DNA of 64,000 bases from Proteles cristata cristata. Lineage: Eukaryota; Chordata; Mammalia; Carnivora; Hyaenidae. This document shows, one piece after another, positions 43,138 through 54,449 of the stretch. The stretch is taken from positions 530,001 through 594,000 of the forward strand of contig JAESUZ010003487.1 in assembly GCA_017311185.1 (NCBI GenBank). Reading direction: 5' to 3'. The notes beneath the pieces are model-generated. The model was not told the origin of the DNA, did no database searches, and saw only the letters and a program-made list of their open reading frames with translations. The stretch's first letter is position 1. Each line of letters opens with the position of its first letter. The position numbers and the translations under genes are program-made.

Positions 43138-43518
43138 TAAATGAATCATTTTAGCTTAAAAAAATGTTTGAGTATAATGTTCCATTGGTTTCAGGTGTAC
43201 AGCACAGTGATTCAACATTTCTCTGCTTTATGTTGTGCTCACCATGAGCATAGTTACCATCTGGCTCCATCCAACACTATCACAATATCACTGACTATAT
43301 TCCTTATGCTGTGGCTTTTGTTCCTGTGACTTCTCCACTCTACAAAGCTGTAGTAATCAAAACAGTATGATACCGGCACAAAAATAGACACCAACATTAA
43401 TGGAACAGAAGAGAGAGCCCAGAAATAAACCCACGCTTATATGGTCAATTAATCTGTGACAAAGGAGGCAAGAATATACATGGAGGAAAAGACCGTCTCC
43501 TCACTTAAATGAACCATT
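43138..43518 (-). mobile_element. L1 insertion with 5' inversion
   Basis: Flanked by TAAATGAATCATT (43138-43150) and TAAATGAACCATT (43506-43518). Left part, about 43151-43338, is L1 3' UTR in reverse (GGTGTACAGCACAGTGATTCAACATTT, TGTTGTGCTCACCATGAG, GACTATATTCCTTATGCTGTG). Right part, about 43340-43505, is L1 ORF2 in sense (CTACAAAGCTGTAGTAATCAAAACAGTATG, AGAGAGCCCAGAAATAAACCC). One target duplication around two opposed parts indicates one twin-primed insertion. Confidence 0.88.
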
Positions 43519-43650
43519 GCAATAAAGTTAACTCTGCCTCTAGCTCATAGACACATGCTCACGAAAAATTAGCATTTAGTCCTATTGCCCTTTCGTAATC
43601 AAGGCATAACAGTCTTCAATAAGAAGAGATTTAAAAATAAAGCTTCATCC

Positions 43651-43870
43651 GGGGTGCCTGGGTGGCTCAGTCGGTTAAGCGTCCGACTTTCGCTTAGGTC
43701 ATGATCTCGCGATTCATGGGTTCAAGCCCCGCGTCGGGCTCTGTGCTGACTGCCAGCTCAGAGCCTGGAGCCTCTTTCAGAGTCTGTGTCTCCCTCTCTC
43801 TCTGACCCTCCCCTGCTCACGCTCTCTCTCTCTCTTTCTCTCCTAGAAATAAATAAATATATTAAAAAAA
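43651..43870 (+). mobile_element. Youngest-looking felid CAN SINE, exact 18-bp target duplication
   Basis: AAAAATAAAGCTTCATCC at 43633-43650 and 43871-43888, identical. Near-consensus head GGGGTGCCTGGGTGGCTCAG, TCGGTTAAGCGTCCGACTTTCGC, B box GGGTTCAAGCCCCGC with one change, TCTGTGCTGACTGCCAGCTC linker, CT body ending CTCCTAGAAATAAATAAATA, and A11. Confidence 0.98.
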
Positions 43871-43959
43871 AAAAATAAAGCTTCATCCTGTTTTGAAGTT
43901 TTTATTTGCAACATTTATGTTAAATCCCATATCAGCATATTTAGATGTAACAAATCCCT

Positions 43960-44160
43960 TCATTCATTCTTCCACTTAGCCACCAGGTACAGAGAATCTA
44001 CAATTTTCTTGTCACTAGCACAAGCTGGAAATAATGAACTAAGGGATATAATCTCTATCTTCAACAAACTCTCGGTCTCTTAAGGCAGACAGGCTGACAA
44101 CCCACGGGTGGTTCTCAGTGCGAAAACTGATGTGAATCTAACAAGCATGGGGTAAAGTTG
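43960..44160 (+). repeat. Possible ancient dispersed repeat scrap
   Basis: TTCATTCATTCTTCCACTTAGCC, TAGCACAAGCTGGAAATAATGAAC, TCTTCAACAAACTCTCGGTCTC loosely follow the 5' part of the old family at 15820. Confidence 0.3.
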
Positions 44161-44629
44161 TCCTACTAAGGTTCTGCTGATGAGCTGTCTGCAAGGTTAC
44201 AAAGTCCAGATTTTTAATTTCTTCACCATCCAGCACGTACATACTGAGTAAATTTCAGGAAAACCCCACCACCAACAAAGAACCATTTCTTTCTGGAGAG
44301 CAATGCACTGGTAGTTAAGTACTTAGTCAAACGGAAAATTTAAGATTTTATCTTTGCTTTCCATAGGTCTTATTTTAATAAGGAACTCGGGCATGCTAAC
44401 GTCAGATTGAGAGTACCCAGCAACCTTTGAGAGAGCATAATACACATTACCTATCGTGGAGAGTGTAAGAGTGGCGTTTCCTGACGGCTGGAAAATCAAA
44501 TACATGACCTCCGGAAGAGACCCCAGTTCTAGGAGACGAGGCGGTTTTTAATAAATGTGATGTGGTCACATTGTTGACTGCACTTTTCTGTCTTTATCCG
44601 AGGGTTATTTATACTGTCTTGGCAGCACA
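44161..44629. other. Unassigned DNA
   Basis: Nothing recognised. Confidence 0.35.
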
Positions 44630-44816
44630 GGTGATGGAGTCAGTCAACCCAGAATCTGAAGTGCCTGGAAAATGCCCCTAATTTTGTTTCTTAGCCTGTC
44701 AGAGCTTCAGTTTTTCATCCTCCAAAGCAAGAATGAGGACCCAACTCACAGGATTACTGTGTGGCCGAAATAGAAAAATGTGCCAAGTATTCTGGTAGAT
44801 AATTAATGCTCGTCTC
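44630..44816 (+). repeat. MIR, diverged
   Basis: GTGATGGAGTCAGTCAACCCAG, CAGAGCTTCAGTTTTTCATCC, CCAACTCACAGGATTACTGTGTGG and ATTCTGGTAGATAATTAATGCTCG follow the sense MIR. Confidence 0.6.
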
Positions 44817-46034
44817 CTTCCCAGACATCTCACATTTCCGCATTATCACCATGCTCCTCAATTCGCTTCATTCCTTTCTATAAAGACTTTTTTTTTTTAA
44901 CTTAGTGCAGAAATTACAAAAATGCTCAATACATTTGTTTCAAAGATGATATCATTTGGTACACTTTATTATCTTTTTTGGTGAACTAGTCCATGACCTA
45001 CAGCTAATGTATGAAAAGAGAAATCCTAATTTAAGTAGCACCTGGAACCCCAGCTCACACCTCAACAATACAAAAGTGGCCACAAATAGACCATTCTTTG
45101 CCGTTTCTCAGAGATGGCCCTTCAGAATGGAACCACAGTAATGCGTTCTGCATTGGTAACCAGTCCCACGTATTTCCAAGCAGGTAATTTTGTAAAAGTT
45201 TTTCTGATCCGCAGTAAGGAGGCAGGGGACAGAAAGGCAGGATCTCATTCTGCTAGGCCTAAGGCATCTCTCTGGCACGGTGGACATTTTTCTTCTGCTC
45301 CATATGGAGAAACATCAGTATGTCACGTTTCAGGAATGCCGGTGGGCTAACAGAGGCTGCTTAGAGTGGCAGAGAACATACGAAATGGCAATTAATTGTT
45401 GGAAGAGATCTCAATAGATAGAGACAGGATGCCCTTTAAAATGTTTCATACTACTGCCTTTTCAAACTGTGGGTTTCCTTTCTTTTTTGAAAATACAGAT
45501 TTAAAAATATCAAATGACAAGTTCAAACAAATGTCAGTTGCCTTTATTTGGGAGAAATAGAAGGTATTTTCCAAACCTGCCTAGAAAAGCCCAGTAGATA
45601 TCTGTTACAAGAAATTGTGGTCTATCGTAATCATTTATATATAAAATCTTATATTCCTCCTTTTGTCACCATTGATGTAACTTCTTTTAAAGGAAAATGT
45701 TCAAAAACTCATGCTTAATGCTCTGTACCGCACCATAACACGACTATTAGAGAGAGAGAGAACTATGAAACAGGAGTTCAGCCCTCACAGAGTTTAAGAT
45801 CTAACTCAGGATACAAACATACATACACAGAAAACTCAGGAAGAGAGAGATAACTAAGTGTGCGAAGATTTCTTAAAAGAAAACGTTATCAATTTAAGAT
45901 GATGAACAATTCATAGGGAATAACTTGCAAATTTTCTCCATGACTTGCGAGTTGTTCACAAAGCTTGACTGCATCTTTTGCCTACACACTGCCCCTTGGC
46001 CAGAGACAGAAACTAACAACAACAAATCCCCTTG
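44817..46034. other. Unassigned DNA
   Basis: About 1.2 kb without a recognised repeat; T10 at 44889-44898. Confidence 0.35.
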
Positions 46035-46170
46035 TTCAGTGCTTTCGATTTAGCAGGTATTCTGCAAAGTCACATGAATTAAGCCATTCAGTCCTCAGCA
46101 AGACCCAGGGAGCCAGGTGTGACTACCCGTGTCCCACAGGAAGAACTTAAGGCACGAGGTGCTTACCTAC
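46035..46170 (-). repeat. MIR, reverse
   Basis: TTCAGTGCTTTCGATTTAGCAGG, AATTAAGCCATTCAGTCCTCAGCAAGACCC, GTGTCCCACAGGAAGAACTTAAGGCACGAGG. Confidence 0.55.
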
Positions 46171-47369
46171 ACGAACGCCTAATGTGTCCCTGAGTCCCAC
46201 AGCCATGATTTGCAACGGGGAGGCTCCAGGGGCCCCTCTTCACCACCTCATGCTCCTTCTAATGACCTGGGGTGGGGGAGCCTAGAGAGATGGCAGAGAA
46301 AAAGGGGCAAAGGCTTTTTTGTCTTCCACACCCCAAATCAGGGCTCCTGAATGCCGTTTTTGTCAATAGCAAGGAACCACAAAGCAAACCCCAAAGTGTG
46401 CTCCGTGATATTCAATACTCTAAATGTGTAAGACCATGCCTTTCTTATACCACAGGGACAGCAGTATTTTACATGTTCAGGACTACACAGATACCTGCTG
46501 TGGCTCTCCTGAGAGAGAGTTCGTGCTTTTGTGCAGAGTTGAAGAATGGCTGTAACAAATGTCAGTGGGTGGAACGTCATAGAATAGTCCCGATTGGGCC
46601 TAAATCCTAAAAAAAATATTGTTTCCCTTCCTGTCAATCATTCTTGCTATTATAATTAATGAAATATTATAAGTATATGTATTTGCATACATAAAGGTAA
46701 GTACGTATTTACTTACCTTCAGTAAAGAGAAGGGGAAACAAGTGCATCCTCCGTTTGCCCTGCATTGTCCTGGGGAGCTGACGGGAGAGAGAGCCTTGTG
46801 GGAGAGACAGCGTGGAGCTCCACTCCAAGCATGGGGCCAGACAGGGTCCACAGAATTTCCCTGCCATTGGATTTCTCTGCTTTCATAGTTCCTCACATTT
46901 ACCTGCAACTGGATTGGCCTTTTGTTTGTTTTTTAACCTGTATTTATCTATCTTCTCTGATAGACTTTTACAAAAAGCAATCCTCTTGAGATGCCCCTGA
47001 AAAGGTATCTGGATTTGTCTGTGCCTGGTTTTATTTTTTCCCAAATGTTCCTTTTTCAAGACAGCACCGAACAAGTTAATTAATTATAAGGACTGCTGAA
47101 GACAAATCTACCATTACTGGCATTCTTACCCTGGTTTGTACATATGAAAGGCGTTTGTTTTGGGTTTTGAGACACTGTTAAAGCCTAAGTTTTGACAGTC
47201 AATGATTTTTCTCTATAGTTAAAAAAAGAGGTAACTAAAAGAACATATCTATAAACCCCAGTGTTCAGACGAAAGACACAAAATGTAAATATTCTCAATG
47301 ATATTCTGCTGGATAAATAACACTCATTCTGTATCATTTTCACCATTAATGTATTTATTATGACAGCCT
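46171..47369. other. Unassigned DNA with a perfect hairpin
   Basis: No repeat recognised. Contains the 10-bp-stem palindrome at 46694-46719. Overlapping frames on both strands at 46272-46637 have no family resemblance. Confidence 0.35.
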
Positions 47370-48208
47370 CCAAGTGGCTTCATCTTTTCCCCTTGCTAAC
47401 ATCTATTTTCAACCCAGGAGGCAGGCTGAGCCTGTTACATGTAGGTCAGGTCACCACTGCTCAGAAGTCATCCCTGGCTCCCATTCTGTCTCAGGGAAAA
47501 GCTGAAGGCCCCAGGGAAGAGGTAATGAGATCCTCCAGGATTCAGACCCCCTTTTCAGTCTTTGACCACATGTCCTACAACACTCCTCCAGGGTCCCTGC
47601 TTGCAATAGAACAGGGCTTCTCAACCCTGGAACTATTGACATTTGGGGCTAGATGGTCCCAACTTGATGGCTCTTTGTCAAGGGGGATGTGCTGTGCACC
47701 ACAGGATGCTGAGCCTGACGCCTAGCTCCACCCTCTAGATTACAGCAGCACCCACCCCCCCCAAAGGTGAAGACCGAGAACTCCTGACATGGCTTAACAC
47801 TCCTGAAGGACAAAGTCGCCCAGGTGGAGAGCCATGCTGCCAGTCATGCATCTACCACTGCCTGGAACCCTCTCCCCCAGACATCCACAAGCTTCTTCAC
47901 TTCTTTGGCACTCTGCTCAAAAACCTTTCCAACCAAGCTTTCCCTGGAAAGCCTTTTTAAAAATGAAACCACCAACCCCCAGGCACTTTCTACCCTCATT
48001 TCTTGCATTATTTCCCCCATAGCGTTGATTACTTTTATATGTGTTATATAGTTATTCACTGACTTTGTCTATTATCTGTCTCCTCCCTTTAGAATGTAAA
48101 TTCCATGGCAGCAGAAGGTTGTGTCTATTTTGGTAGAGAGTGGGTCCCCAGCACCTAGGACAGAGCCTGTACTCCGTAAATACTGGTTCAGTAAATGAAT
48201 GGTCATCT
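47370..48208 (+). repeat. L2 (LINE2) relic, long, split by a MITE
   Basis: TCAGAAGTCATCCCTGGCTCCC, CAGGATTCAGACCCCCTTTTCAG before the MITE; CTGCCTGGAACCCTCTCCCCCAGACATCC, TTTGGCACTCTGCTCAAAAACC, GCATTATTTCCCCCATAGCG, TATTATCTGTCTCCTCCC, GAATGTAAATTCCATGGCAGC, CAGCACCTAGGACAGAGCC after it. Sense L2 from ORF2 C-terminus to the 3' end. Frames at 47824-48059 are L2 remnants. Confidence 0.85.
47612..47790 (-). mobile_element. MER20-like hAT MITE inside L2
   Basis: CAGGGCTTCTCAACCCTGGAACTATTGACATTTGGGGC, GCTGTGCACCACAGGATGCTGAGC, CTCCACCCTCTAGATTACAGCAGCACCCACCCCCC. Matches MER20 in reverse; the right end is decayed and its limit approximate. Confidence 0.8.
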
Positions 48209-48474
48209 CAACTGCTTACTCACTATACACACCTCTTCCCTTTCCAAGAGACCTACTTCAGGAAAGGGCCATAAGTCCTGCCTGCAAAGTCCAGATTTTA
48301 TGCAATTTTATTCTTTTTATTTTATTCTTTTCTTGTTTGCTTTAGCATTAAGAACAGCCAAAGCCTGTTGCCCTCCTTTACCAATTAAAATAGGCATTTG
48401 TGTCATGAATATTTTATATGCTAATCTTCCCAATTTCCTCTTTATTTGTCTACCCAAATTTCCTTTCTGCCTTT

Positions 48475-48551
48475 TATCTATCATCTATCTATCGATCGAT
48501 CGATCGATCTATCTACCTATCTATCCACCTCCCTATCTATCATCTATCTAC
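48475..48551. repeat. (ATCT)n/(ATCG)n compound microsatellite
   Basis: TATCTATCATCTATCT leading into four ATCG units (48491-48506), then ATCTATCTACCTATCTATCC and a final ATCATCTATCTAC. Variable units within one tract. Confidence 0.95.
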
Positions 48552-49624
48552 AATGTATTCAGGCATTTCTCATCCTGTCATGTCACATATCTATGTAAGG
48601 TGCACTGAAATAATTTAGGAGAAATGAGGTCTAGTAATACATGTCCTTAATCAAGAAAATGATTTTTAAATGCTAATATCAATTTTAAATCTGATATTTT
48701 GATTCTGACATTTATTATTTATTTTAAATCTATACATCCAAAAACAAGTGCTATGCTAAATACCTGTCTCAATCTTAAATTCAGAAAATGTTATTCTTCA
48801 TGAAAAACTCGTAATTAAAAAACTATTTGTTTTCCATGGGTAATGATGTTCTAAACACTTCTGGCTTATAGCATTTCTAACAAACTTGAGAGTCTTTGAG
48901 GTTTGGCATGGAAAATTTTATGGCTGAGCCTACATTTACTTTGAATCCAATTTTTCTGAGCCAAATAATTATTTGCAATCAAACACATTACTGTTAATGT
49001 ATCATAATGACAAGGGATTTAGAAGGTCAATGATCTGTGTTCAATTTCATACCCTACTAACAGATACTTAGATAAGAAATATGAGCGAATGAGCCCAACC
49101 GGAAAGCCCAAAGTGATAGTCTGATCACTTCCCTCTCTCAAAGGCAATGGCACTGTTTGTGAACAAGAATGGAGCTATTTATAACTGCTCAACTTCCAGG
49201 CAGTTATATTAATACCGGTGATTAACACAAAAGCCAACCATCAGGAGAAGAGCAATGAATGCAAATGCTATACTGTAATCAAACTTTGAAATGGTCCGTT
49301 CATCTTTTTTATTTTCATTGTTTCCATCAAAATCCATTTCCCAAAATAGACCTTTTAAGACTCAAATTTTAATTTGTACTCCAGGTTCCATTTCTAAGGT
49401 ATCACTTCCATGAAAATTTGGACGAACCGATAAACATCAATTTAATTAGCTGCTTTAAGGAGCTTAGTTCTAAAAATGAGATGAAGCTAACTTGCTACCT
49501 ACATCCATAGATGTTACCTTCATGGTCTCATAAAATTCAAAATGCAATAGAAGAATGCCAAATATTTAAGGGGGGAAATCCTCTTGGTGATTGTTCAAAA
49601 TGAATTATTTTGAGTCACAATGGT
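48552..49624. other. 1.1 kb repeat-free AT-rich DNA
   Basis: No repeat or ORF recognised; single-copy in appearance. Confidence 0.4.
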
Positions 49625-49760
49625 AATAATAATTATAACACTATTATGTCAAATACTCTAGGTGTGCTTGTGTACCAGGCATTCAACTAACTAGCTCACT
49701 CACTCTGCATGATTAACTGTATTAAGTTCAAATTCGTATCCTCTCCCCTGTCCACTGAGG
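49625..49760 (-). repeat. Possible MIR fragment
   Basis: GTAATAATAATTATAACACTATTATGTC and GTGTACCAGGCATTCAACTAAC hint at reverse MIR; weak. Confidence 0.3.
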
Positions 49761-51521
49761 ATCTGCAGTTCGGCAAGGTCACCAATCAGCAGTTGCAGAC
49801 CCAGCCCTCCTTGTCTTACCCTCAGCCTGTGCTCCCCACCACTGCTTTGCACCCCCCCTCCCCCCCCCCCCCGGCAGCTTCTCACCAGCAGCACACAGTT
49901 TCAGATCCAAGTGTCACCCACCTACCACCTAGGGGAATGTAGACTCTTAGGTGGACTCTCAAGTCGGGGCAGTACATGGCCCTCCCGGACCTTTCCAATC
50001 CATTCCTCACACTGACAATTTCCCCAATGTCCCATGCGTGCACTGGGCACTCTTCTTTCTTTCCCCCTAAGTTTATGTCTTCCTCCCTCCTCTCAAAATA
50101 CTTTCCTAATTCTCCTATCTGGTTCCCTCTAACTCATAAAGCTTCCCCTACCTGTTACAAATTCACATTATTAGATCCCTCCTCTGAAATTCGAAATGCC
50201 ATACAAAATGGAAGATTACTTAAGTCTGTTGTATTAAGAACATTCTGATCATTTTATATCTATCAGTTTTGATCCCATAAAGTCTTATGATCTCCTCAAA
50301 GATTATGTCTCCTCTAGTCAGTGCACAAATAATTGGAACAGCAAAACTCAAAACATACTTTAACTTGACAGTTCCCTCTTGCAGTAGAATCGAAGAATTA
50401 AATTACAGTACAAATGCTACTAAAAACTTGAAAACTGAAATATGATAAGGTCAAAAAATTTAACAAATGAAAATGATTTTCTCTTAGCAGCTACCTCATT
50501 AAAATTCTTGGAAGACACATAGAAAGCTTAGAGGTTTCTTTCAAACTATTAATTTTATGAATTATTAAATTGAAACATGTCAAAAATACTTTGTAAGTGA
50601 TTGGCAAATTTTAAAAGGGGTTAACTAAGGTTCTTTCTAAAAACCCACCGAAGTGAGAAAACCCAAATGAGGAAATCCCACCAGTGCAGTCTAAAATATC
50701 AGAATAATATATGGACATACCAAGTAGCATGCAGATAGCAATATTGGGCTTAAAAAGGAATGCTTAATTTCTATATAAAAACAAACAAACTCAAACTATA
50801 AGTTTCCAGAAAATATATTTTTGGATTACTACCAAAGTCAGTTCCCCTAAGTTGAAACCAATATGATTCTTTTAGCTTTTGTAGTAAAAATAGATTTCTG
50901 ATCTCTTTTTCTTACAGTATGCCATTAAGAATTTATTTTTTCAGACTCTCTTTATATTCCTATAAAGAGACACCATATTGGAGTTCTGCCTGGATTCAAA
51001 TCTTGGGCTTATCCATTTTGGGGACTTTTTCTGAGTAAAGCGATTGCTCCACTTGGGGCCAAGGTCCTCCATAGGTTGGATGGCTGAATGTAAGGAAATG
51101 ATCTCTCCATCCTCTAGAGGGCATGGAAGGACCACACGTCTGTTGGGGGCCCAATCAAGTCCATCTCCCCACTCCCCAATTCACACATAGCTACATTTTA
51201 CCTATAACAAGGGTTCCCAGAACCTGCAGTTCAGATAAAATGAGCAATCTTAGCAAAGCAAAGCATCTGAAAGCTTGCCTTTCAGCAGCACCTGATGCCT
51301 TTCTCTGCATAAACTCTGTGGCATACAGCGCAGCCTACATGCTATTCTAGAGGAAGAATTTATACAACGTAAAAATGGAAAACCCACATCTATGGCTCTC
51401 AGCCTATTTCAAAAACATAAAACCACTTAAAATGAGTAAGATATCCAACTTCCTTAAACTGCCTAAAACAAACCTAGCATTACTCTGGTCTAATCACTGG
51501 GATGAGATATTCGATCTCTAT
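49761..51521. other. Mostly unassigned; poly-C spot and possible L2-like CT-rich part
   Basis: A C-run of 20 Cs with one T at 49852-49872 makes the proline-rich and glycine-rich frames around 49700-49942. 49980-50240 is CT-rich and could be diverged L2 or L3. The rest is AT-rich and not recognised. Confidence 0.35.
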
Positions 51522-51528
51522 CCGTGTT

Positions 51529-51792
51529 AATTTTTTTTTTTAAACAAATGCTCTTTTTTTTTTAACTTTTTTTTTTTAAAATATTTTTATTTATTTCTAG
51601 GAGAGAGAGAGAGAGAGGCAGCATGAGCAGGGTAGGGTGGGAGAGAGAGGGAGATACAGACTCTGAAATACGCTCCAGGCTCCGAGCTGGCAGTCAGCAC
51701 AGAGCCGGACGCGGGGCTCGAACCCACGAACCGCGAGATCATGACCTAAGCGAAAGTCGGACGCTTAACCGACTAAGCCACCCAGGCGCTCC
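51529..51792 (-). mobile_element. Young felid CAN SINE with irregular tail
   Basis: CTAGGAGAGAGAGAGAG body and a perfect CGCGGGGCTCGAACCCACGAACCGCGAG region with intact B box, GACCTAAGCGAAAGTCGGACGC, and CCACCCAGGCGCTCC head. T-rich tail 51529-51585 is interrupted by AAACAAATGCTC. Short target duplication CCGTGTT at 51522-51528 and 51793-51799. Confidence 0.96.
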
Positions 51793-51864
51793 CCGTGTTG
51801 TTTAATTTTTACAGAGAAACTGAAGTATTGTGAAACATTTGCTCTTACTCATTTCTTTTCTACC

Positions 51865-52830
51865 CTTTGGTGTCATTTGGTGGCAGGTACTGAGTGTTTG
51901 GTATGTGCCGAGAACTGAGCTAGGTATCAGAGACTGAAAATGAAGAGACATGGCCTGATCCCTCAAGTATGACAACCTAGCTGGGGAAATGAGCCCAGGA
52001 CAGATAGAATATCCAGATTACAAGTATGAGAAAGAGTTAGGGAAAAACAGAGGAGGAGGTGACATCATGGAAGGGGGACATACAAGCTGAGACATACGGA
52101 AGGAGAGAAAAGGGGTAAAGGGCATTCATTGTAGATCAGGAAAGCGATGGTGGCCACAGAGCCACAAATGTGTTAGTTCTGTACAGGTATGGCTGCTGCC
52201 AGTTTACAAGTCACCCTCGTGCAACTTAGCAAAACGATGTCCCCTCTGGATGGAGGTAGCCATGTAAGATACTGCTTGTTGAGTGTAGGAAAAACCTGTC
52301 TAGAGCAGAGCCCTGTCTTCAGAAATGGTTAATAGTCTGGAATAACCAGGGCAAGATGTATGAGGGGTGGTAAGGCATGTGACTGGAGAGGCAGGTCGGG
52401 AAGAGTCTTAAATGCAATGCTAAGGAGTTTGAATTATACCACCAACAATGAGAAATCACTGCTCTATAGTTCAGAAGTGATCCAATCATGTTTGAAAAGG
52501 TAATTCTGCTGGCTACATGGAGAACAGATCAGAACTGAGGAGGGGGAATAAAGTCCAGTTCATGACATCGCCCCAACCCAAGTATGAGGTGATCGAGGCC
52601 TCGTCTATGGTGTGGATCCAGTGTTCCCAAGTGAGGAGAAAGAGAGGCAAAAGCAGTTGCAATAGGGACAGAGTATAGATTTGGTGGGAAATGGAAGGCT
52701 CAGTGGTTGTAATCATAGTTCCAGATTTGAAAGGGAGAGCAGTTCATCCACGTGCAGAATTCAAGATGGGAACCATTTAGGCTGGAGTTTATAATAGCTC
52801 GTTTCCTGCGGGAAAGCGAGGGGGAGCCCC
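51865..52830 (+). repeat. Ancient mammalian dispersed repeat, nearly complete
   Basis: GAGTGTTTGGTATGTGCCGAGAACTGAGC, ACATGGCCTGATCCCTCAAG, GGAGGAGGTGACATCATGG, GACTGGAGAGGCAGGTCGGG, GCAATGCTAAGGAGTTTGAATTATACC, AATTCTGCTGGCTACATGG, GTTGCAATAGGGACAGAG run in the order of the common old repeat. Longest copy of this family here. Family name not recalled. Confidence 0.6.
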
Positions 52831-53093
52831 AGTAAGATGACCATCAGTCATGAACCAAACTCTCCAATGAGTATTGGGTAGTGATGGGAATAATGAACAG
52901 TGATGAGAAAGGAATGATAAATGCAACTGGACAGTAAGAAAAATTGTGGGGAAGTCTTGGTAGATGGGATACAAACTCCAAAATGTCACTTAGGGAGGGA
53001 CAAGGGACACAAATCTGATATTTCTGGGCTTCAGCCACTCTCATCTGCATAAAGGGATAAATGATGCTTCCGCATAGGGCTGACATAAAGTAA

Positions 53094-53298
53094 CAGTAGG
53101 CAAACCGGGGCCCAAGGGCCAACTCCAGCCTGCAGTCAGCTCTCCCTGGAACCATGCTACGTTCATTTGTTTGCGTGTTGTCTAGGGCTGCTTTCGCACA
53201 CCAACAGCAGAGCTGAGTGGTTGTGACTGAGACCGTATGGTACACAAAACTGAAAATATTCTCTCCCTGGCTCTTGACAGCAAAGGTTTGCTGACCTG
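53094..53298 (-). mobile_element. hAT-type MITE (MER58/Arthur-like)
   Basis: Left tip CAGTAGGCAAACCGGGGCC, body GTTTGCGTGTTGTCTAGGGCTGCTTTCGC, CAGCAGAGCTGAGTGGTTGTGACTGAGACCGTATGG, right tip CAAAGGTTTGCTGACCTG. Opposite orientation to the copies at 1379 and 35679. Tips are inverted relative to each other. Frames at 52844-53348 span it. Confidence 0.8.
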
Positions 53299-53803
53299 AG
53301 TCGTAAAGGGTCAATGTGAGAAACCCCCCAGTTCAACGCATGGCACACATCCGATGCTCAATATAAATGTTTTCCCTTCTGCTCTTTGAGGAAGGTCACA
53401 CTAATTATTGAGGGGACAAGAAAATATGACCTTGACTCCAGGACTCTGGGCTGTAGGGAAGAAGCTTCATGTTTTCCAGGTTGTGAAGGACGCAGTATTG
53501 TTAGAAGAGAATTGGTCTCAAAATAAGAAGAAAGGCTAAGCGTTGCAAGAACACTCTGATGATATCAGGAAGTTATAGCTGTACCTTGCGAGGACTTTGA
53601 AAACAGAAGCTAATATAGCCTTGTAAAAAGCATCTGCTACTGTATCAGGTATCAATTAACCAGTCTCTTCCCCCAGAATTAAATTTCTGCTCAAAACAGA
53701 AGGCTCTGGGGATACTGACAACTATTATCAGGCAGTGGAAAGAAAAGCAGTTTTATTTCAGCTGCCAGAGCACAAGAATTAAGGGAGGGTACAGGATGGG
53801 TAA
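53299..53803. other. Unassigned DNA
   Basis: Nothing recognised. Confidence 0.35.
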
Positions 53804-54146
53804 AGGAACAGATTCTTTCTTTCTTTCTTTTTTTTTTTGTTACTATTTTATATTTATTTAAGTATATTTAGGATGATTTCTCCTGAACTCAGATTGCTGT
53901 TTACATGCTATTTAAAATTTTGTATATATCTATACACATGGCATTGTTAAATATATAACGACTGTCTTTTTAGAAATATCTCAGACACACTGAGTTTTCT
54001 TTCTCTACTTCTATTTTTAGGTAGTTATCTTATTTATTTTATTTATTTTTTAAATAGAGTTGATTGTCAGGTTGGTTTCCAGGAAACACCCAGTGCTCAT
54101 CCCAACAAGTGCCCTCCTCCATGCCCATAGAGGAACAGATTCTTTC
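53804..54146 (-). mobile_element. L1 3' end with a candidate 3' transduction
   Basis: Exact 16-bp target duplication AGGAACAGATTCTTTC at 53804-53819 and 54131-54146. Inside, right to left: 5'-truncated carnivore L1 3' UTR (about 54045-54130), an A-rich tract (T-rich here, about 54029-54052), about 190 bases of unrelated sequence (53839-54028), then the terminal T-run 53828-53838. An AATAAA hexamer on the element's strand (TTTATT at 53854-53859) precedes the outer tail by about 15 bases. Confidence 0.85.
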
Positions 54147-54449
54147 AAACGGAGAGGAAAAGTATTATTTAGATTTTGATTTTAAAGTGTCTAGAAGGAA
54201 AAAAACTACCTACTCTTATACTCTGGTGCTTTGGGTTAAAAAAAACAAACGGTCGTTTATAAGCTGAAGACAAAATGAAGTCTGGATATTTTCAGGTTTA
54301 TCCACCTTCTCTAATTCAGAATCTTCACTAAATTCAATTTCACTGAAATTTAAGCAGATATCACCTCAAAAAAAAAAAAAGGTTTAAAACCAAGCTTTAA
54401 AAACGGTGAAATCCAACTGAAGCCCAAGAAATTAAATGGAAAACCAACA
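54147..54449. other. Unassigned DNA
   Basis: A13 at 54368-54380; nothing else recognised. Confidence 0.35.

Noticed and set aside
49700..49942. Glycine-rich minus and proline-rich plus frames
   Set aside because: Created by the C-run at 49852-49872.
52844..53314. Longest frame in the window, 156 codons, minus
   Set aside because: Runs through a hAT MITE (53094-53298) and ends in unrelated sequence, with no family resemblance.
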